Notes under the pieces: model-generated
Told to the model about the DNA's origin: nothing
Seen by the model: the letters and a program-made list of their open reading frames with translations, nothing else
Database searches by the model: none
In this document: in pieces, positions 1-10,363 of the stretch
Layout: each line of letters begins with the position of its first letter
Numbering within the stretch: position 1 is the stretch's first letter
Position numbers and translations under genes: made by a program
NCBI RefSeq assembly: GCF_004210375.1
Contig: NC_134825.1
Span: 75,631,558-75,695,557, forward strand
Length of the DNA stretch: 64,000 nucleotides
Origin: Tachypleus tridentatus
Taxonomy: Eukaryota; Arthropoda; Merostomata; Xiphosura; Limulidae
Direction: 5' to 3'

Positions 1-1487
1 GATGCTTCTCATCAACAAGAACTAAGTATAGTAGTGGCAGTATCATATTGTGTGGATGCTTGTCATCAACAAGGACTAAGTATAATAGTGGCAGTATCAT
101 ATTGTGTGGATGCTTCTCATCAACAAGAACTAATTATAGTAGTGGCAGTATCATATTGCGTGGATGCTTCTCATCAACAAGGACTAAGTATAGTAGTGGC
201 AGTATCATATTGTGTGGATGCTTCTCATCAACAAGGACTAAGTATAGTAGTGGCAGTATCATATTGTGTGGATGCTTCTCATCAACAAGAACTAAGTATA
301 ATAGTGGCAGTATCATATTGTGTGGATGCTTCTCATCAACAAGAACTAAGTATAGTAGTGGCAGTATCATATTGTGTGGATGCTTCTCATCAACAAGAAC
401 TAAGTATAGTAGTGGCAGTATCATATTGTGTGGATGCTTCTCATCAACAAGGACTAAGTATAGTAGTGGCAGTATCATATTGTGTGGATGCTTCTCATCA
501 ACAAGAACTAAGTATAGTAGTGGCAGTATCATATTGTGTGGATGCTTCTCATCAACAAGGACTAAGTATAATAGTGGCAGTATCATATTGTGTGGATGCT
601 TCTCATCAACAAGAACTAAGTATAATAGTGGCAGTATCATATTGTGTGGATGCTTCTCATCAACAAGGACTAAGTATAGTAGTGGCAGTATCATATTGTG
701 TGGATGCTTCTCATCAACAAGGACTAAGTATAATAGTGGCAGTATCATATTGTGTGGATGCTTCTCATCAACAAGGACTAAGTATAGTAGTGGCAGTATC
801 ATATTGTGTGGATGCTTCTCATCAACAAGGACTAAGTATAATAGTGGCAGTATCATATTGTGTGGATGCTTCTCATCAACAAGAACTAAGTATAATAGTG
901 GCAGTATCATATTGTGTGGATGCTTCTCATCAACAAGGACTAAGTATAGTAGTGGCAGTATCATATTGTGTGGATGCTTCTCATCAACAAAGACTAAGTA
1001 TAGTAGTGGCAGTATCATATTGTGTGGATTCTTCTCATCAACAAGGACTAAGTATAGTAGTGGCAGTATCATATTGTGTGGATGCTTCTCATCAACAAGG
1101 ACTAAGTATAGTAGTGGCAGTATCATATTGTGTGGATGCTTCTCATCAACAAGGACTAAGTATAGTAGTGGCAGTATCATATTGTGTGGATGCTTCTCAT
1201 CAACAAGGACTAAGTATAATAGTGGCAGTATCATATTGTGTGGATGCTTCTCATCAACAAGAACTAATTATAGTAGTGGCAGTATCATATTGCGTGGATG
1301 CTTCTCATCAACAAGGACTAAGTATAGTAGTGGCAGTATCATATTGTGTGGATGCTTCTCATCAACAAGGATTAAGTATAGTAGTGGCAGTATCATATTG
1401 TGTGGATGCTTCTCATCAACAAGAACTAAGTATAGTAGTGGCAGTATCATATTGTGTGGATGCTTCACATCAACAAGAACTAGAAAG
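1..1487 (+). repeat. 54-bp minisatellite made from a piece of a Tc1-type transposase gene
   Basis: About 27.5 head-to-tail copies of a 54-bp unit run from the window edge to about 1487. Units differ by a few substitutions (g/a after 'caacaa', g/a after 'agtata'). Because 54 is a multiple of three and the unit has no stop, several frames stay open, but only one makes sense. That frame reads S-G-S-I-I-L-C-G-C-F-S-S-T-R-T-K-Y per unit, which matches the GGS-I-x-L-W-G-C-F-S-S-T-G-T stretch of Tc1-family transposases. The same frame continues without a break into the rest of that gene at 1488. The array is therefore an internal amplification of transposase coding DNA, not a host protein. Its left end lies outside the window. 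Confidence 0.93.
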
Positions 1488-1857
1488 CTTATGAAGATTG
1501 AGGAGAATGTGGATGGTAAAAAGTACAGGAGAATCCCAGATGAAAACCCGCATGAGCCAGACAAGAATCTAAAACATAATGGATGTTTTACATTTCAATA
1601 GGACAAGACCAAATCGACACTGGATTGGTTTAGAAAGAAGAAAGTGAATGTCTTGATTTAAATTCTACAGAAAATTTATGGCGAAGCTTGAAAATCACAG
1701 TCCATCAATGATCCCTAACGAACTTGTCAGAATTGGAGCAATTATGCCAGGAAAATGGACAAAAATTACACCATTCTATTGTGCAAAGCTGGTAGAGACC
1801 TATTTGAAAAGACTCACAGCAGTAGTTGCTGCCAAAGGTGCTTTCACCAAGTATTGA
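1488..1857 (+). pseudogene. Decayed 3' half of a Tc1-type transposase
   Basis: Directly downstream of and in frame with the minisatellite the reading continues as RKLMKIEENVDGKKYRRI, then reaches FTFQ-stop-D. That is the second catalytic aspartate region, with most of the usual N-D-P-K-H block missing. It continues as TKSTLDWFRKKKVNVL, loses the W-P-S-Q-S-P block with a frame change, and resumes at 1655 as DLNSTENLWRSLKITVHQ, holding the third acidic residue of the DDE triad. One base of shift near 1700 moves the frame again, to KWTKITPFYCAKLVETY and finally RLTAVVAAKGAFTKY with a stop at 1855-1857. The normal C-terminus of this family is thus present, but stops, deletions and frameshifts make it dead. 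The family assignment rests on remembered Tc1 consensus motifs. The 3' inverted repeat was not located; it may lie in 1858-2030. Confidence 0.9.
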
Positions 1858-2032
1858 GTTAGGGAGCTGAATGCTTATGAAATCAGCAAATTTCAATTTA
1901 AATATTTTCTTTGCAGGTTTTGCTCACATTCAACCTCCACACATGACAGTTTTAAGTTTGATCAGTAGAGTTTTGAATGAAAACTAGTTCATTAAAACAT
2001 CGTTTACATTATTTATATTTCATTAAAATGTG
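1858..2032. other. Probable 3' flank of the Tc1-type element
   Basis: AT-rich sequence directly after the transposase stop. It may include the element's 3' untranslated part, but the terminal repeat cannot be assigned because the 5' end is outside the window. Confidence 0.4.
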
Positions 2033-2150
2033 ACCCCCAATGGCACAGTTGTATTTCTGCAGACTCACACCACTAAAAACTGGGTAGATACCCGTGCTGA
2101 GCAGAGCACAGATAGCCCATTGTGTGACTGTATGCTTAATTCTAAACAAA
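2033..2150 (+). mobile_element. SINE-B copy (tRNA-Val-like head)
   Basis: Shows the family-B pattern: a tRNA-like head (box A 'tggcacag', loop near 'actcacacc', box B-like 'gatacccgtg'), then 'agagcacagatagcccattgtg' and a tail ending in an A-run. Moderately diverged. Confidence 0.8.
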
Positions 2151-3009
2151 AAAAAAAGACATTAAATCATGACATTACTGGTAGGGGTGAATATTTTTGC
2201 ATATGATAAGAAGATAGAACATTAAAAATACAGCTGTAGGTTTGATTACATAATCAGTGTAACTAATTACATTAACAGTGCAACTTTACTGTTGTTTCAT
2301 GAGGCTACAAAATGTGCATTTTACACATTTCCTTAGAGTCATCTCTCGTTTAACACTATATTACACATGCATTGAAACTGATTTAGTAGCAAGAACAACC
2401 GGTCTTGCGTATAATTAGCTGGTACTAAATGCCATACTCAGTAGATAAAGATTCTTGCCTACATACTCCAGGTCATTTTGATTTACTATCTATCAGATAA
2501 ATGTGTAATTTACCATCTCATACATTAGTAGAACACTGCATTATGCACAGGCGAAACAAGAACCATTGTTTAAAAAAATTATATTGTTACTAAGCCTATT
2601 TAAAATTACTATATTTTCCGAAGTACATTCATATACATTTTTAAAGAGCCTCCCAGCGATTCAGCGGTATGATCAAGGACTTATAACACAGCAAGTTATG
2701 TAGCTTTGCGATTATAGCAAAGAGTATTTTAAAAAATACATTTACTTTTATCTTTTATTGTGATTATTTGGTAAATCATTAATGGCTTAACAGTTTATCT
2801 GCAGTAATTACAGAAACATATAAAATTTGCTTTATATCGAAAACATTGTTCATGTTATACTTTGGATTTTGATTTTTGTAAATTTTGATTAATTTGAGCA
2901 TACAAATATATGTTCTTAGCGTGTCACGAAGCTCCCCAAATAGTTTTATGCTATAGAATTAACATAGCGCACAAGCCTATTTAGTGTTACAACAACCTGC
3001 TTTACGATA
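2151..3009. other. AT-rich non-coding DNA
   Basis: Apart from the short SINE-B fragment at 2646-2725, I see no coding frame, repeat or RNA gene here. Confidence 0.6.
2646..2725 (+). mobile_element. SINE-B fragment, strongly decayed
   Basis: Retains 'agcctcccagcgattcagcggtat', a central 'ggacttataac' and a tail-like 'gtagctttgcgatta'. The middle, including box B, is lost. Confidence 0.6.
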
Positions 3010-3275
3010 AATGAGTCAGGCGTAGCCCAGTAAATAGCATGCCGGTCTAAGAATCTGTAGGTCCGTGATTCGCATATCATTTCTGTAAAAACTGCACTTT
3101 GCACTTTGGGAAGGGTGCTTATAAAAATGACGGTCATATCCTGTATTCAGTAAGAGTACTCAAGTGTTAACAGTGAGAGTTATTGATCACGTGGCTTCTG
3201 TCTAGTGTATCAGTTCAAAATTAAGAACAGCTTGCGAGATAGCCCTTGTGTAACTTTGCGCGAATTACTAAAACA
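3010..3275 (+). mobile_element. Old SINE-A-like copy
   Basis: A tRNA-like head ('gtagcccagtaaatagcatg', 'ggtccgtgattcgc') is followed by a weak body ('ataaaaatgacggtcatatc') and a clear family tail ('agatagcccttgtgtaactttgcgcgaatt'). Heavily diverged; could be a separate subfamily. Confidence 0.6.
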
Positions 3276-3350
3276 TCCAAAAGACAACCAAATCAGTGAG
3301 AAATCTTTAATTGATACCAAAAGTGAAAGATGTACAACAAATAAGTGACT

Positions 3351-3627
3351 TTTTGTTTGTTTTGGAATTTCGCACAAAGCTACTCGAGGGCTATCTGTGC
3401 TAGCCGTCCCTAATTTAGCAGTGTAAGACTAGAGGGAAAGCAGCTAGTCATCACCACCCACCGCCAACTCTTGGGCTACTCTTTTACCAACGAAAAGTGG
3501 GATTGACCGTCACATTATAACGCCCCCACGGCTGGGAGGGCGAGCATGTTTGGCGCGACTCGGGCGCGAACCCGCGACCCTCAGATTACGAAGCGCACGC
3601 CTTAACGCGCTAGGCCATGCCAGGCCC
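3351..3627 (-). mobile_element. SINE-A full-length copy, with target-site duplication
   Basis: A nearly intact 277-bp family-A SINE in reverse orientation. Reading the minus strand gives the tRNA head 'ggcctggcatggcc', a CGT-type anticodon-like loop, box B-like 'gggttcgcgccc', the body through 'gtgacggtcaatcccac', and a tail rich in 'aaacaaac'. It is bounded by the identical 12-bp direct repeat aaataagtgact at 3339-3350 and 3628-3639, a target-site duplication of the size made by LINE machinery. Confidence 0.95.
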
Positions 3628-3639
3628 AAATAAGTGACT

Positions 3640-4449
3640 AAGACAGCCATAAGTTGACCGCATTCTAGTACAACAGTAGTGTGTGCAGCCCATAGTTTAG
3701 TCATTTCATACTCGTTTCAAAGTAATTTGTTGTATTTTGGGTCGTGTTATTGCAAGCGGAGCACACAAACCACCAACTTGAGAAAGTTTACATGGAGACT
3801 AAAGACCTCATGAGGAGTAAATAGAATACAAATACATGACTTTTTATTATACATCGTTGAAAGGTCCATTTATATCGAAGCATTTTAAAAGTATAGGTGC
3901 TCATTAATAAGACTTTCTGTTACACTCAAAGCAGTTATATTATCAATTAACTGAACACGTGAAATTCTCTTGGTCATAACCAGTATTATTGTATTAACGG
4001 TTCTTCCAATATATCTTTCAATAATTCCACTTTAAGCATTATCAAATATATAATTTTCTTAGTGTAACTAATTTTTCACTTTTGTTTCTTCATACATTAT
4101 ACATTATTGCACCTTAAGTGAAACGTTGTTTGACTAGATCAGAAATAGCATACTTACAAGGAGTTTGTGCTGTGAATTTCTTGTAGATTCGTGGATACTG
4201 CCATCTTCTTCTGGAGACAAATAAATACAGAAAAATGTATAAAATCGCAAAAGTGCCGTTTAAAGCTGGAAACATTGAATCATATACACAATTCTTAGTG
4301 TTTTTTCCGTTTCTTTAAGAAGTTCAACAGATATACTTTTAAAAGTAGTTCTTTTCACTCGAATGGTACAAATGAGATCTTCTTGCAGTAAGTTGGTTAT
4401 TCCATCTGTAATGGATTTACTATTATATATTTATTTTAATATCAGCGTT
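3640..4449. other. AT-rich non-coding DNA
   Basis: No coding frame or repeat recognised between the SINE and the left LTR. Confidence 0.6.
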
Positions 4450-5222
4450 TGTATAAGTTAAATTAATATCTAGAAATGCGGTAAATTTAAAATGTCAGAT
4501 GTGTATTGCAAAATGCACACCTATTCATTACATTTGTAGAAGATTCTCGAGTGTAAGAATCAACAATGTATATACGTATCTAAATACTAGTGTTGTTGCC
4601 TTAGCTGAAATGTCTAGAAACACTCCTCTCAAGCTTATAAAATTAACCAACATAACGCAACAAAAGACGGTATATATTGTTAGTTGGCTACAGTTGGTAT
4701 ACTATAAACCTCAAAAGTTATAACTGTGATTGACGCTTATTCATTAGGAAACTATAGATATTTGTTCCAGAATGTTTATAAGTTTTGAGCATTACAAACT
4801 ATTTAACTTTAGTGGATTAACATAGGACGTTAATAGTTTTATGAAGATATTATGTAACTTCAAGAGTGAACGCTCACGTGTGATCAATCAAGAGCTAGCT
4901 AGCTCCCCGTTGTAGGAACTGTATCAATATCAACTCGAAAGTAATTCGCTCATCGTGAGTTCTAGACAAGATATCCGGTTCCAGACCAGAAAAAAGACTC
5001 GGTGTTATTTGCACATTTGTAAACCTTTTGTACCTAACCATCATTATAAATTGCATTATTTTTGTATATTAAAATATATTTATACTAAGAGAAAACTGTA
5101 TATCGATTTTGTTGGCAAGTATAATAAATGTGTTACAAATCGACATTTAATTAACCACTAAATCCAAGTTAAAATTTATCTTATTTTCACACTATTTCAA
5201 GTTGTAATACATGGCATAATAA
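4450..5222 (+). repeat. Left LTR of a decayed Ty3/gypsy-like retrotransposon
   Basis: About 770 bp repeated, with scattered differences, at 6626-7512. Shared landmarks include 'taaattaatatctagaaat', 'tgtcagatgtgtattg', 'atgtctagaaac', 'ggattaacat/tat' and the end 'taataaa'. The next bases (5225-5242, tgagggctcgt...) resemble a primer-binding site complementary to tRNA-Pro (consensus TGGGGGCTCGTCCGGGAT). That fits the end of a 5' LTR. Exact ends are approximate. Confidence 0.85.
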
Positions 5223-5224
5223 AT

Positions 5225-5242
5225 TGAGGGCTCGTGTGTGAG
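5225..5242 (+). other. Primer-binding-site-like sequence (tRNA-Pro type)
   Basis: Sits just inside the left LTR and matches the tRNA-Pro primer site used by many gypsy-like elements at most positions (TGAGGGCTCGT, then a diverged second half). Confidence 0.65.
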
Positions 5243-5459
5243 ATCTAAATCAGAGACAAAATTCGATCTAAGTTAAGATTCAAATCTTAATTTCATTTAT
5301 ATTTATCAGAGCCAACAAGATTTGATCATATCTGATTATCAGGGTTTTCTTGGATCACTCCCCATCCAGCAAACCATAAAGCTATAACAAAAGTCAATTG
5401 TTCAAAATTGTCAAAGTTTTAGAATTAGGGGTTAAGAAGTCAATGAGAAAAAATTAACT

Positions 5460-6535
5460 AAAATGCATATTATCAATATGCAAGTTGATGATGCTTTGTT
5501 GTCTGAGGAAGCAATCAAATAATACTTTGGTGTCTCCATTACCAAGTTGGGATTGAGTGACAAAGATAAGTTACAAAGTTAGCTAAAACTTAAACAACTC
5601 AAGCTTTCACAAGCTCGTATAGAAACTGAAAGAGAAAATAAACGTTTCGAGGTCGAAAAGAGAAAGAACAAGCTCCTATCGAAGCTGAGAAGAAATTAGG
5701 CTGAAAGAAATGGAAATTACACTCAACACCGATCAACAAAACCAAAATTACAATTTTGATCTTAATTGATATGTTAAAGTACCATCATTCAATGAAAATA
5801 AAGCCGATAAATATTTTCAACATTTTGAGAAGGTTATCCAAACCACACAATAGCCCATGAAAAAAAAAATGATAATCACTATTACAAAGAGGTTTAACTT
5901 GTAAAGCACAAGAAGCTTATGCTGCTGTAGAAGAGTGTAACAGTTATGATAAGGTTAAAGCAGCTATTCTCAAAGTATTTGAGTTAATGCCAGAGGTTTA
6001 TCGTCAAAAGTTTCGAGGTTATTGCAAGGTTATTATTATATAGAATTTGCCCACGTAAAAGACGTTTATCTTGATCGATGGTGTAATTCTATGCATATTG
6101 GCACCAATTTCGACAAACTAAAAGAATTATGTCTAACTGAGGAATTTAAACATTGTGAGAGTGACGACCTCAAAACTTACTTGAATGAAGAAAGTTGAAA
6201 AACTACAAGAAACAATTGCTCTTTCGAATGATTACACTTTAACACACAAAACCACTTTCCATAAAGAAATATTTCTGCCATCTCAGCAAAAATCTGTATC
6301 TGTTCAGTTCACTAAAGTTGAGAATTGTTCTAAAGATCCAGCTCTTCTAATTTGAAATTTTCTGATGGTCAGGATAAAACTTCATTAAAACCATCAAGGT
6401 TTGTCTGCCATTTTTGTAAAAAACCTGGTCATGTTATGTTTGAAAAAAAAAGGCAACACATTTTGTAAAAAAACCTGGTCATGTTATGTTTGATTGTTGG
6501 TGTTTGAAAAAAAAAGGAGGCAACACACATCCGTG
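5460..6535 (+). pseudogene. Decayed gag gene of the gypsy-like element
   Basis: Fragments in shifting frames read as an invertebrate gypsy-type gag. A Lys/Glu-rich coiled-coil-like stretch (about 5590-5720) precedes a conserved capsid-like part with 'VPSFNENKADKYFQHFEKV' (about 5780-5835), 'YDKVKAAILKVFELMPE' (about 5947-5998), 'DRWCNSM' (about 6075) and 'SDDLKTYLNE' (about 6162). The zinc-knuckle start 'CHFCKKPGHVM' follows at 6409. Multiple stops and frameshifts make it non-functional. No protease, reverse transcriptase or integrase lies between it and the right LTR, so pol has been deleted. The assignment rests on remembered gag motifs. Confidence 0.8.
6411..6530 (+). repeat. Short tandem duplication inside the gag zinc knuckle
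   Basis: The stretch 'ttttgtaaaaaacctggtca' with its following 'tgttatgtttga' appears twice with a 50-bp offset (for example 'aaacctggtc' at 6421 and 6471). The second copy carries extra bases ('ttgttggtgtt') before its A-run. Confidence 0.85.
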
Positions 6536-6625
6536 TCCACATATTGACGTAGTTTTACCAGATCACCGCATGGTGTTGTTTGGGAGAAATTTAGATCTTT
6601 TGTGTCTGTTGGTTCTGTCTTAAAC

Positions 6626-7512
6626 TGTCTTAAAGTTAAATTAATATCTAGAAATACAGTAACTTTATATTGTCAGATGTGTATTGAAAAATGCACGCCT
6701 ATTCACTGAATTTGTAGAATATTCTCGAATGTAAAAATCAACAATGTATTACCTTAGCAGAAATGTCTAGAAACTCTTTTCTAAAGCTTATAATCTTAAT
6801 CTACATAACGCATCAAGAGAGATTATATATTGTTTGTGTGTGTTTTCTTATAGCAAGGTCACATCAGGCTATCTGCTGAGTTCCCCTCGGTGGACTCAGC
6901 AGTTAGTCTGATGTAGCTTTGCTATAAGAAAACACACACACACACACACACATATTGTTGGTTTGCGACGGTTGGTAAACTATAAACCTCGGTAGCTATA
7001 GCTGTGAATTGTGATTAGCACTTATTAATCGGAAAACTAGAGACATTTGACTAAAACGTTTATAGATTTCGAACATTAAAAACTGTTTAACTTCTGTGGA
7101 TTAATATCGGACGTTAATATTTTTATGAATACATTGTATAACTTCAGCAGTGAAAAACTCAAGTGTGATTAGCGAAGACCCAATTAGCTCTCTGTTAAGT
7201 GAGCTGTATCGATATCAACTCGAAATCAATTCGCTCATCGTAAAGTCTCGATAAGGTATCTATTGCCAGACCAGATAGAAAACTCAATGTCGTTTGTACA
7301 ATTGTAAAAAGTTTCATAGGAATCATTATTTATAATAAACATTATCATAAACTGTGATATTGTTTGTATATTAAAATATATCTGTATAAAGGAAAACAAA
7401 TGTGTGTATCACTATTATTGGTAAACATCATAAAATTGATATATATTAACATTTAATTAACTTCTAACCCAGTTTCAGGCTATTTCAAATTGTAATATGT
7501 AACGTAATAAAC
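6626..7512 (+). repeat. Right LTR of the gypsy-like element, interrupted by a palindrome
   Basis: Aligns with the left LTR (4450-5222) along its whole length once the insertion at 6835-6951 and one duplicated target site are removed. After the LTR end, 7513-7530 (tggagtctcttccggaat) again looks like a tRNA-Pro primer-binding site. Confidence 0.85.
6835..6951. mobile_element. 117-bp palindromic insertion with 8-bp direct repeats
   Basis: Two inverted arms of about 46 bp (5 or so mismatches) flank a short centre 'tcccctcggtgg'. Each arm equals the tail of SINE-C ('actcagcag', 'gctttgctataagaaaacac'). The insertion is absent from the left LTR and is bounded by the direct repeat atattgtt at 6827-6834 and 6952-6959. 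It therefore inserted as a unit, or replaced a SINE after insertion. Confidence 0.85.
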
Positions 7513-7530
7513 TGGAGTCTCTTCCGGAAT

Positions 7531-8489
7531 AAATTATAATACGTAAAACATCATTCTGTAAACAAAATCCACTTTGTTGTTACCTAAAATGTTTCGTCCG
7601 TTAATAAAGGGTGTACTCTTGTCTTTCATCACCGTTCCATTTACTGCTTTTTTTGTGGAGTGCAGGAGGCTTTGGCTCATTTCGTCGTGAGTTTAATCTA
7701 ACTCTACCACGTCTGTCTGGTGCGAGTAGCTGTGAATTCTGTTCCTCGGAGGTCACGACTGACATTTCGCAGGCTATTCCTACCCTCATCTTCCCTATCT
7801 GGTATTGCGGTTCACGATTTACTGCCCACACTTTTTCTTACAACATTTTTTGCTCTGCCGTTTTCTCCATATTCTACGTATATACATTATAAAATAAAGA
7901 CGTACTTCTTGAAAACCTTCACAGACCTGATGTACAGTGTTCATTATTTGTATTTCACAAATACTTCATTAGAATCGATCTCTGTTGTTAAATATGGTCA
8001 TCAGTCTAAACTAAAACGAAAAGAAATGACTACACACTAAATATGAAAGTTAAGAAGTATCGTTTTCAGAATAATATAACATTGGTTTAAAAGAAAATTA
8101 TTAGTTGTTGAAGGGTTAAAACTGTCATTAAAAATGTCACTTTAATATTTTTCTAATGAACTTAGATCTGTTACTAAATTATAAATACTTATGAGGGAAA
8201 GTGAAGTAAAAAGTAATAATATGTCAGTAACACTATGTCTCCTACATCCTATTAAGGTAAGATCAAAAACTGTTGCATATATATTATCTGCTACATCCAA
8301 TTAAGACAAGGTCAGAAGCTGATGCAATAGATGATGTAGTTCTCTTTATTGTGTTAAGTGTTAACATTTTACGTGCTGTTATATACTGATTTCTCTGAAC
8401 TAATTTCCATAAGACAAGAGAAGTCTATCAAAAAAACCTCATGTGCTAAACAATTGACCAAATTCCATTTCAATTGGCATTTTGAGAAT
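7531..8489. other. Non-coding or unrecognised DNA
   Basis: 7600-7900 is less AT-rich than its surroundings and has modest open frames on both strands, but I see no domain or motif. It could be a worn retrotransposon part. The rest is AT-rich with no feature. Confidence 0.4.
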
Positions 8490-9015
8490 ATAGACAGTTA
8501 TAGCAGTGCTAGCTTTATTGTTTACAGAACGATACACAATGCGTTCAGTGGTTCAATCATAATTTTGAAAGCGATGGAATCCCCTTTTGTGATCCACTTT
8601 GGCATTCCACTCAGAAGACCAAAAACGGTAATGGCTTGAGCGTTCGGGTCGTTTTGCTACAATTCATTCCCCCTCTCCCAACATGTGATAGTTTACGATC
8701 AAAAAAGAAAGGATGTAGACAGCTATGACTGTTCTAACTTTATTGGTCACAGCGCGACACGCTAAAAGGAGTCTTTTTATGATCAAGAAAACGAAGATAC
8801 GACAACTCTGGCAGTTCCAGCTTTGTTGTTTACGGGACGATACGCTAGATGGATTTGTTTTACGATCAAGCGAACAAAAACAGAGACAGCTATGGCAGTG
8901 GTCAATATTTTTACAGAGTATGTGTGGTAGTTTCATGGTCAAGAGAACGAGAATTTAGAGTACTACGGCGGTGCTGTATTTTATGTGTTGTTTACAGAAC
9001 GACCTAGAAGTCTAC
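8490..9015. repeat. Decayed tandem repeat, units of about 75-90 bp
   Basis: Variants of 'agacagctatggcagtgct', 'ttattgtttacagaacgata' and 'atgatcaagagaacgagaa' recur in the same order at about 8490, 8715, 8795, 8880 and 8955, with a more diverged unit around 8620-8714. Units are strongly diverged, so the array is old. Confidence 0.7.
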
Positions 9016-9029
9016 TTATATAATTAGAC

Positions 9030-9175
9030 TAATACAATTCCGTTGTTCACGTACATGCACCACCTAATATAACTTCTAATAAAGTTAATACAATGCCGCT
9101 TATCACGTACATGTAACACCTAATATATCTTGTAATAAGGTTAAAAGATGTTACTTGTCAGGTACTTGTTACATC
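9030..9175. repeat. 56-bp tandem repeat, 2.6 copies
   Basis: Units start at 9030, 9086 and 9142 ('taatacaattccg', 'taatacaatgccg', 'taaaagatgttac'), each containing 'cacgtacatg' or 'caggtacttg' and 'cacctaatat'. Confidence 0.8.
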
Positions 9176-9300
9176 AGCCTCCCAGTGGCACAGCGGCATG
9201 ATTGCGGACTCATAACGCTAAACACAGGGTTTCGATACCCGTGGTGGGTAGAGCACAGATAACCCTTTGCGTAGTTTTGTGCTTAATTACAAACAATAAC
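9173..9300 (+). mobile_element. SINE-B copy
   Basis: Good match: 'cctcccagtggcacagcgg', 'gcggactcataacgcta', 'gggtttcgatacccg', 'agagcacagata', then 'gttttgtgcttaatt' and an A/C tail. Starts immediately after the 56-bp repeats. Confidence 0.9.
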
Positions 9301-10087
9301 CTGTTACACCATTATCTGCTTATAATAACATCTGTATTTTCTACCACACAGCAGGTTTTAGAATCTGTTTCATGTTTATGATGAAAATATTTCCTATACC
9401 AGCTGGTTAGCGTTTCCTGTGGAACCTCATTTTTAATTGATAAACATGTCAAAGCAAAAACTATTAATGAACAGATGTATTTAACTATGTTTTCGTAGTA
9501 ATTTAATTTGCATGATAAGATTTGAACGATGTAAAACCAATCTGTCTTTCCAACCTAAATTTTATACGTGTAATCATAACTTATATTGTCATTGAACTTG
9601 ATGTATCAGATAATAATGATAACAAACTATCGTATGCAGAAACAATCATTTGTCAGTTTCATATTGCTGTTTGTTGGGGATGCCTAATCGTTATGCTGTA
9701 AATATCACTCAGGAAATGCTTCTAACGAAAGCATGCTAACGTTGTTTCTTTCATCTCTTTGCCCAAATAAGTAGGAGTCAATAAGCTTGCGATACATCGA
9801 TCCGTTGCTTGGAAAACATAAATGAATTATTCGTTGAAACTTACCGATAGGCGACCTACACTGTCTGCTTTGAAAACAAGTGAGAACTAGAATGAACGAC
9901 TATAGTATTCACATTCTCCGTTTGATTGGCACTGACCTCTAGTTAATCAAGGCAGATTAATTACTTCTTTCTTCCAAGAAAATAATCTACTGATCCCTGC
10001 AAGGCATATTAATTTTCCATTAAATTGTCTTTCACTAGAAATGTTTCCATGCACACACAGAAGACAAGCACAGAATTGCCATAGCCA
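9301..10087. other. AT-rich non-coding DNA
   Basis: No gene or repeat recognised. Confidence 0.6.
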
Positions 10088-10363
10088 ACGTGGTTGGACA
10101 CTCGTAATGGCACTCGACTCGTAATCCGAGGATCGCGGGTTCGAATCCCGGTCGTACCAAACATGCTCACCCTTTCAGCCGTGGAGGCATTATAATGTAA
10201 CAATCAATCTCACTGTTCGCTGGCAAAAGAGTAGCCCAAGAGTTGACAGAGGGTAGTGATCACTAGCTGCCCTTCCTCTAGTCTCACACTGCTAAATTAG
10301 GAACGACTAGCGCAGATAGTCCTCGCGTAGCTTTGCGTGAGATTTAAAAACAAACAAACACAC
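10088..10363 (+). mobile_element. SINE-A copy (older subfamily, 'ggttcgaatcc' box B)
   Basis: Head with CGT-type loop, canonical box B 'gggttcgaatcccg', body through 'tctagtctcacactgctaaa' and tail 'aaacaaacaaac'. The 5' end is worn. Confidence 0.9.

Noticed and set aside
34..1601. Long open frames of about 490-520 codons on both strands
   Set aside because: They are a by-product of a 54-bp repeat without stop codons; only the transposase-like frame has meaning, and it is dead.
7601..7892. Overlapping open frames of about 75-105 codons on both strands
   Set aside because: No domain, motif or signal I could support; both-strand openness in a less AT-rich patch can arise by chance.
10088..10170. 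tRNA-Thr(CGU)-like gene
   Set aside because: The tRNA-like part is followed by the standard SINE-A body and tail, and the same holds for every tRNA-like stretch in the window (including 11670, 13740, 62510 and 63570).
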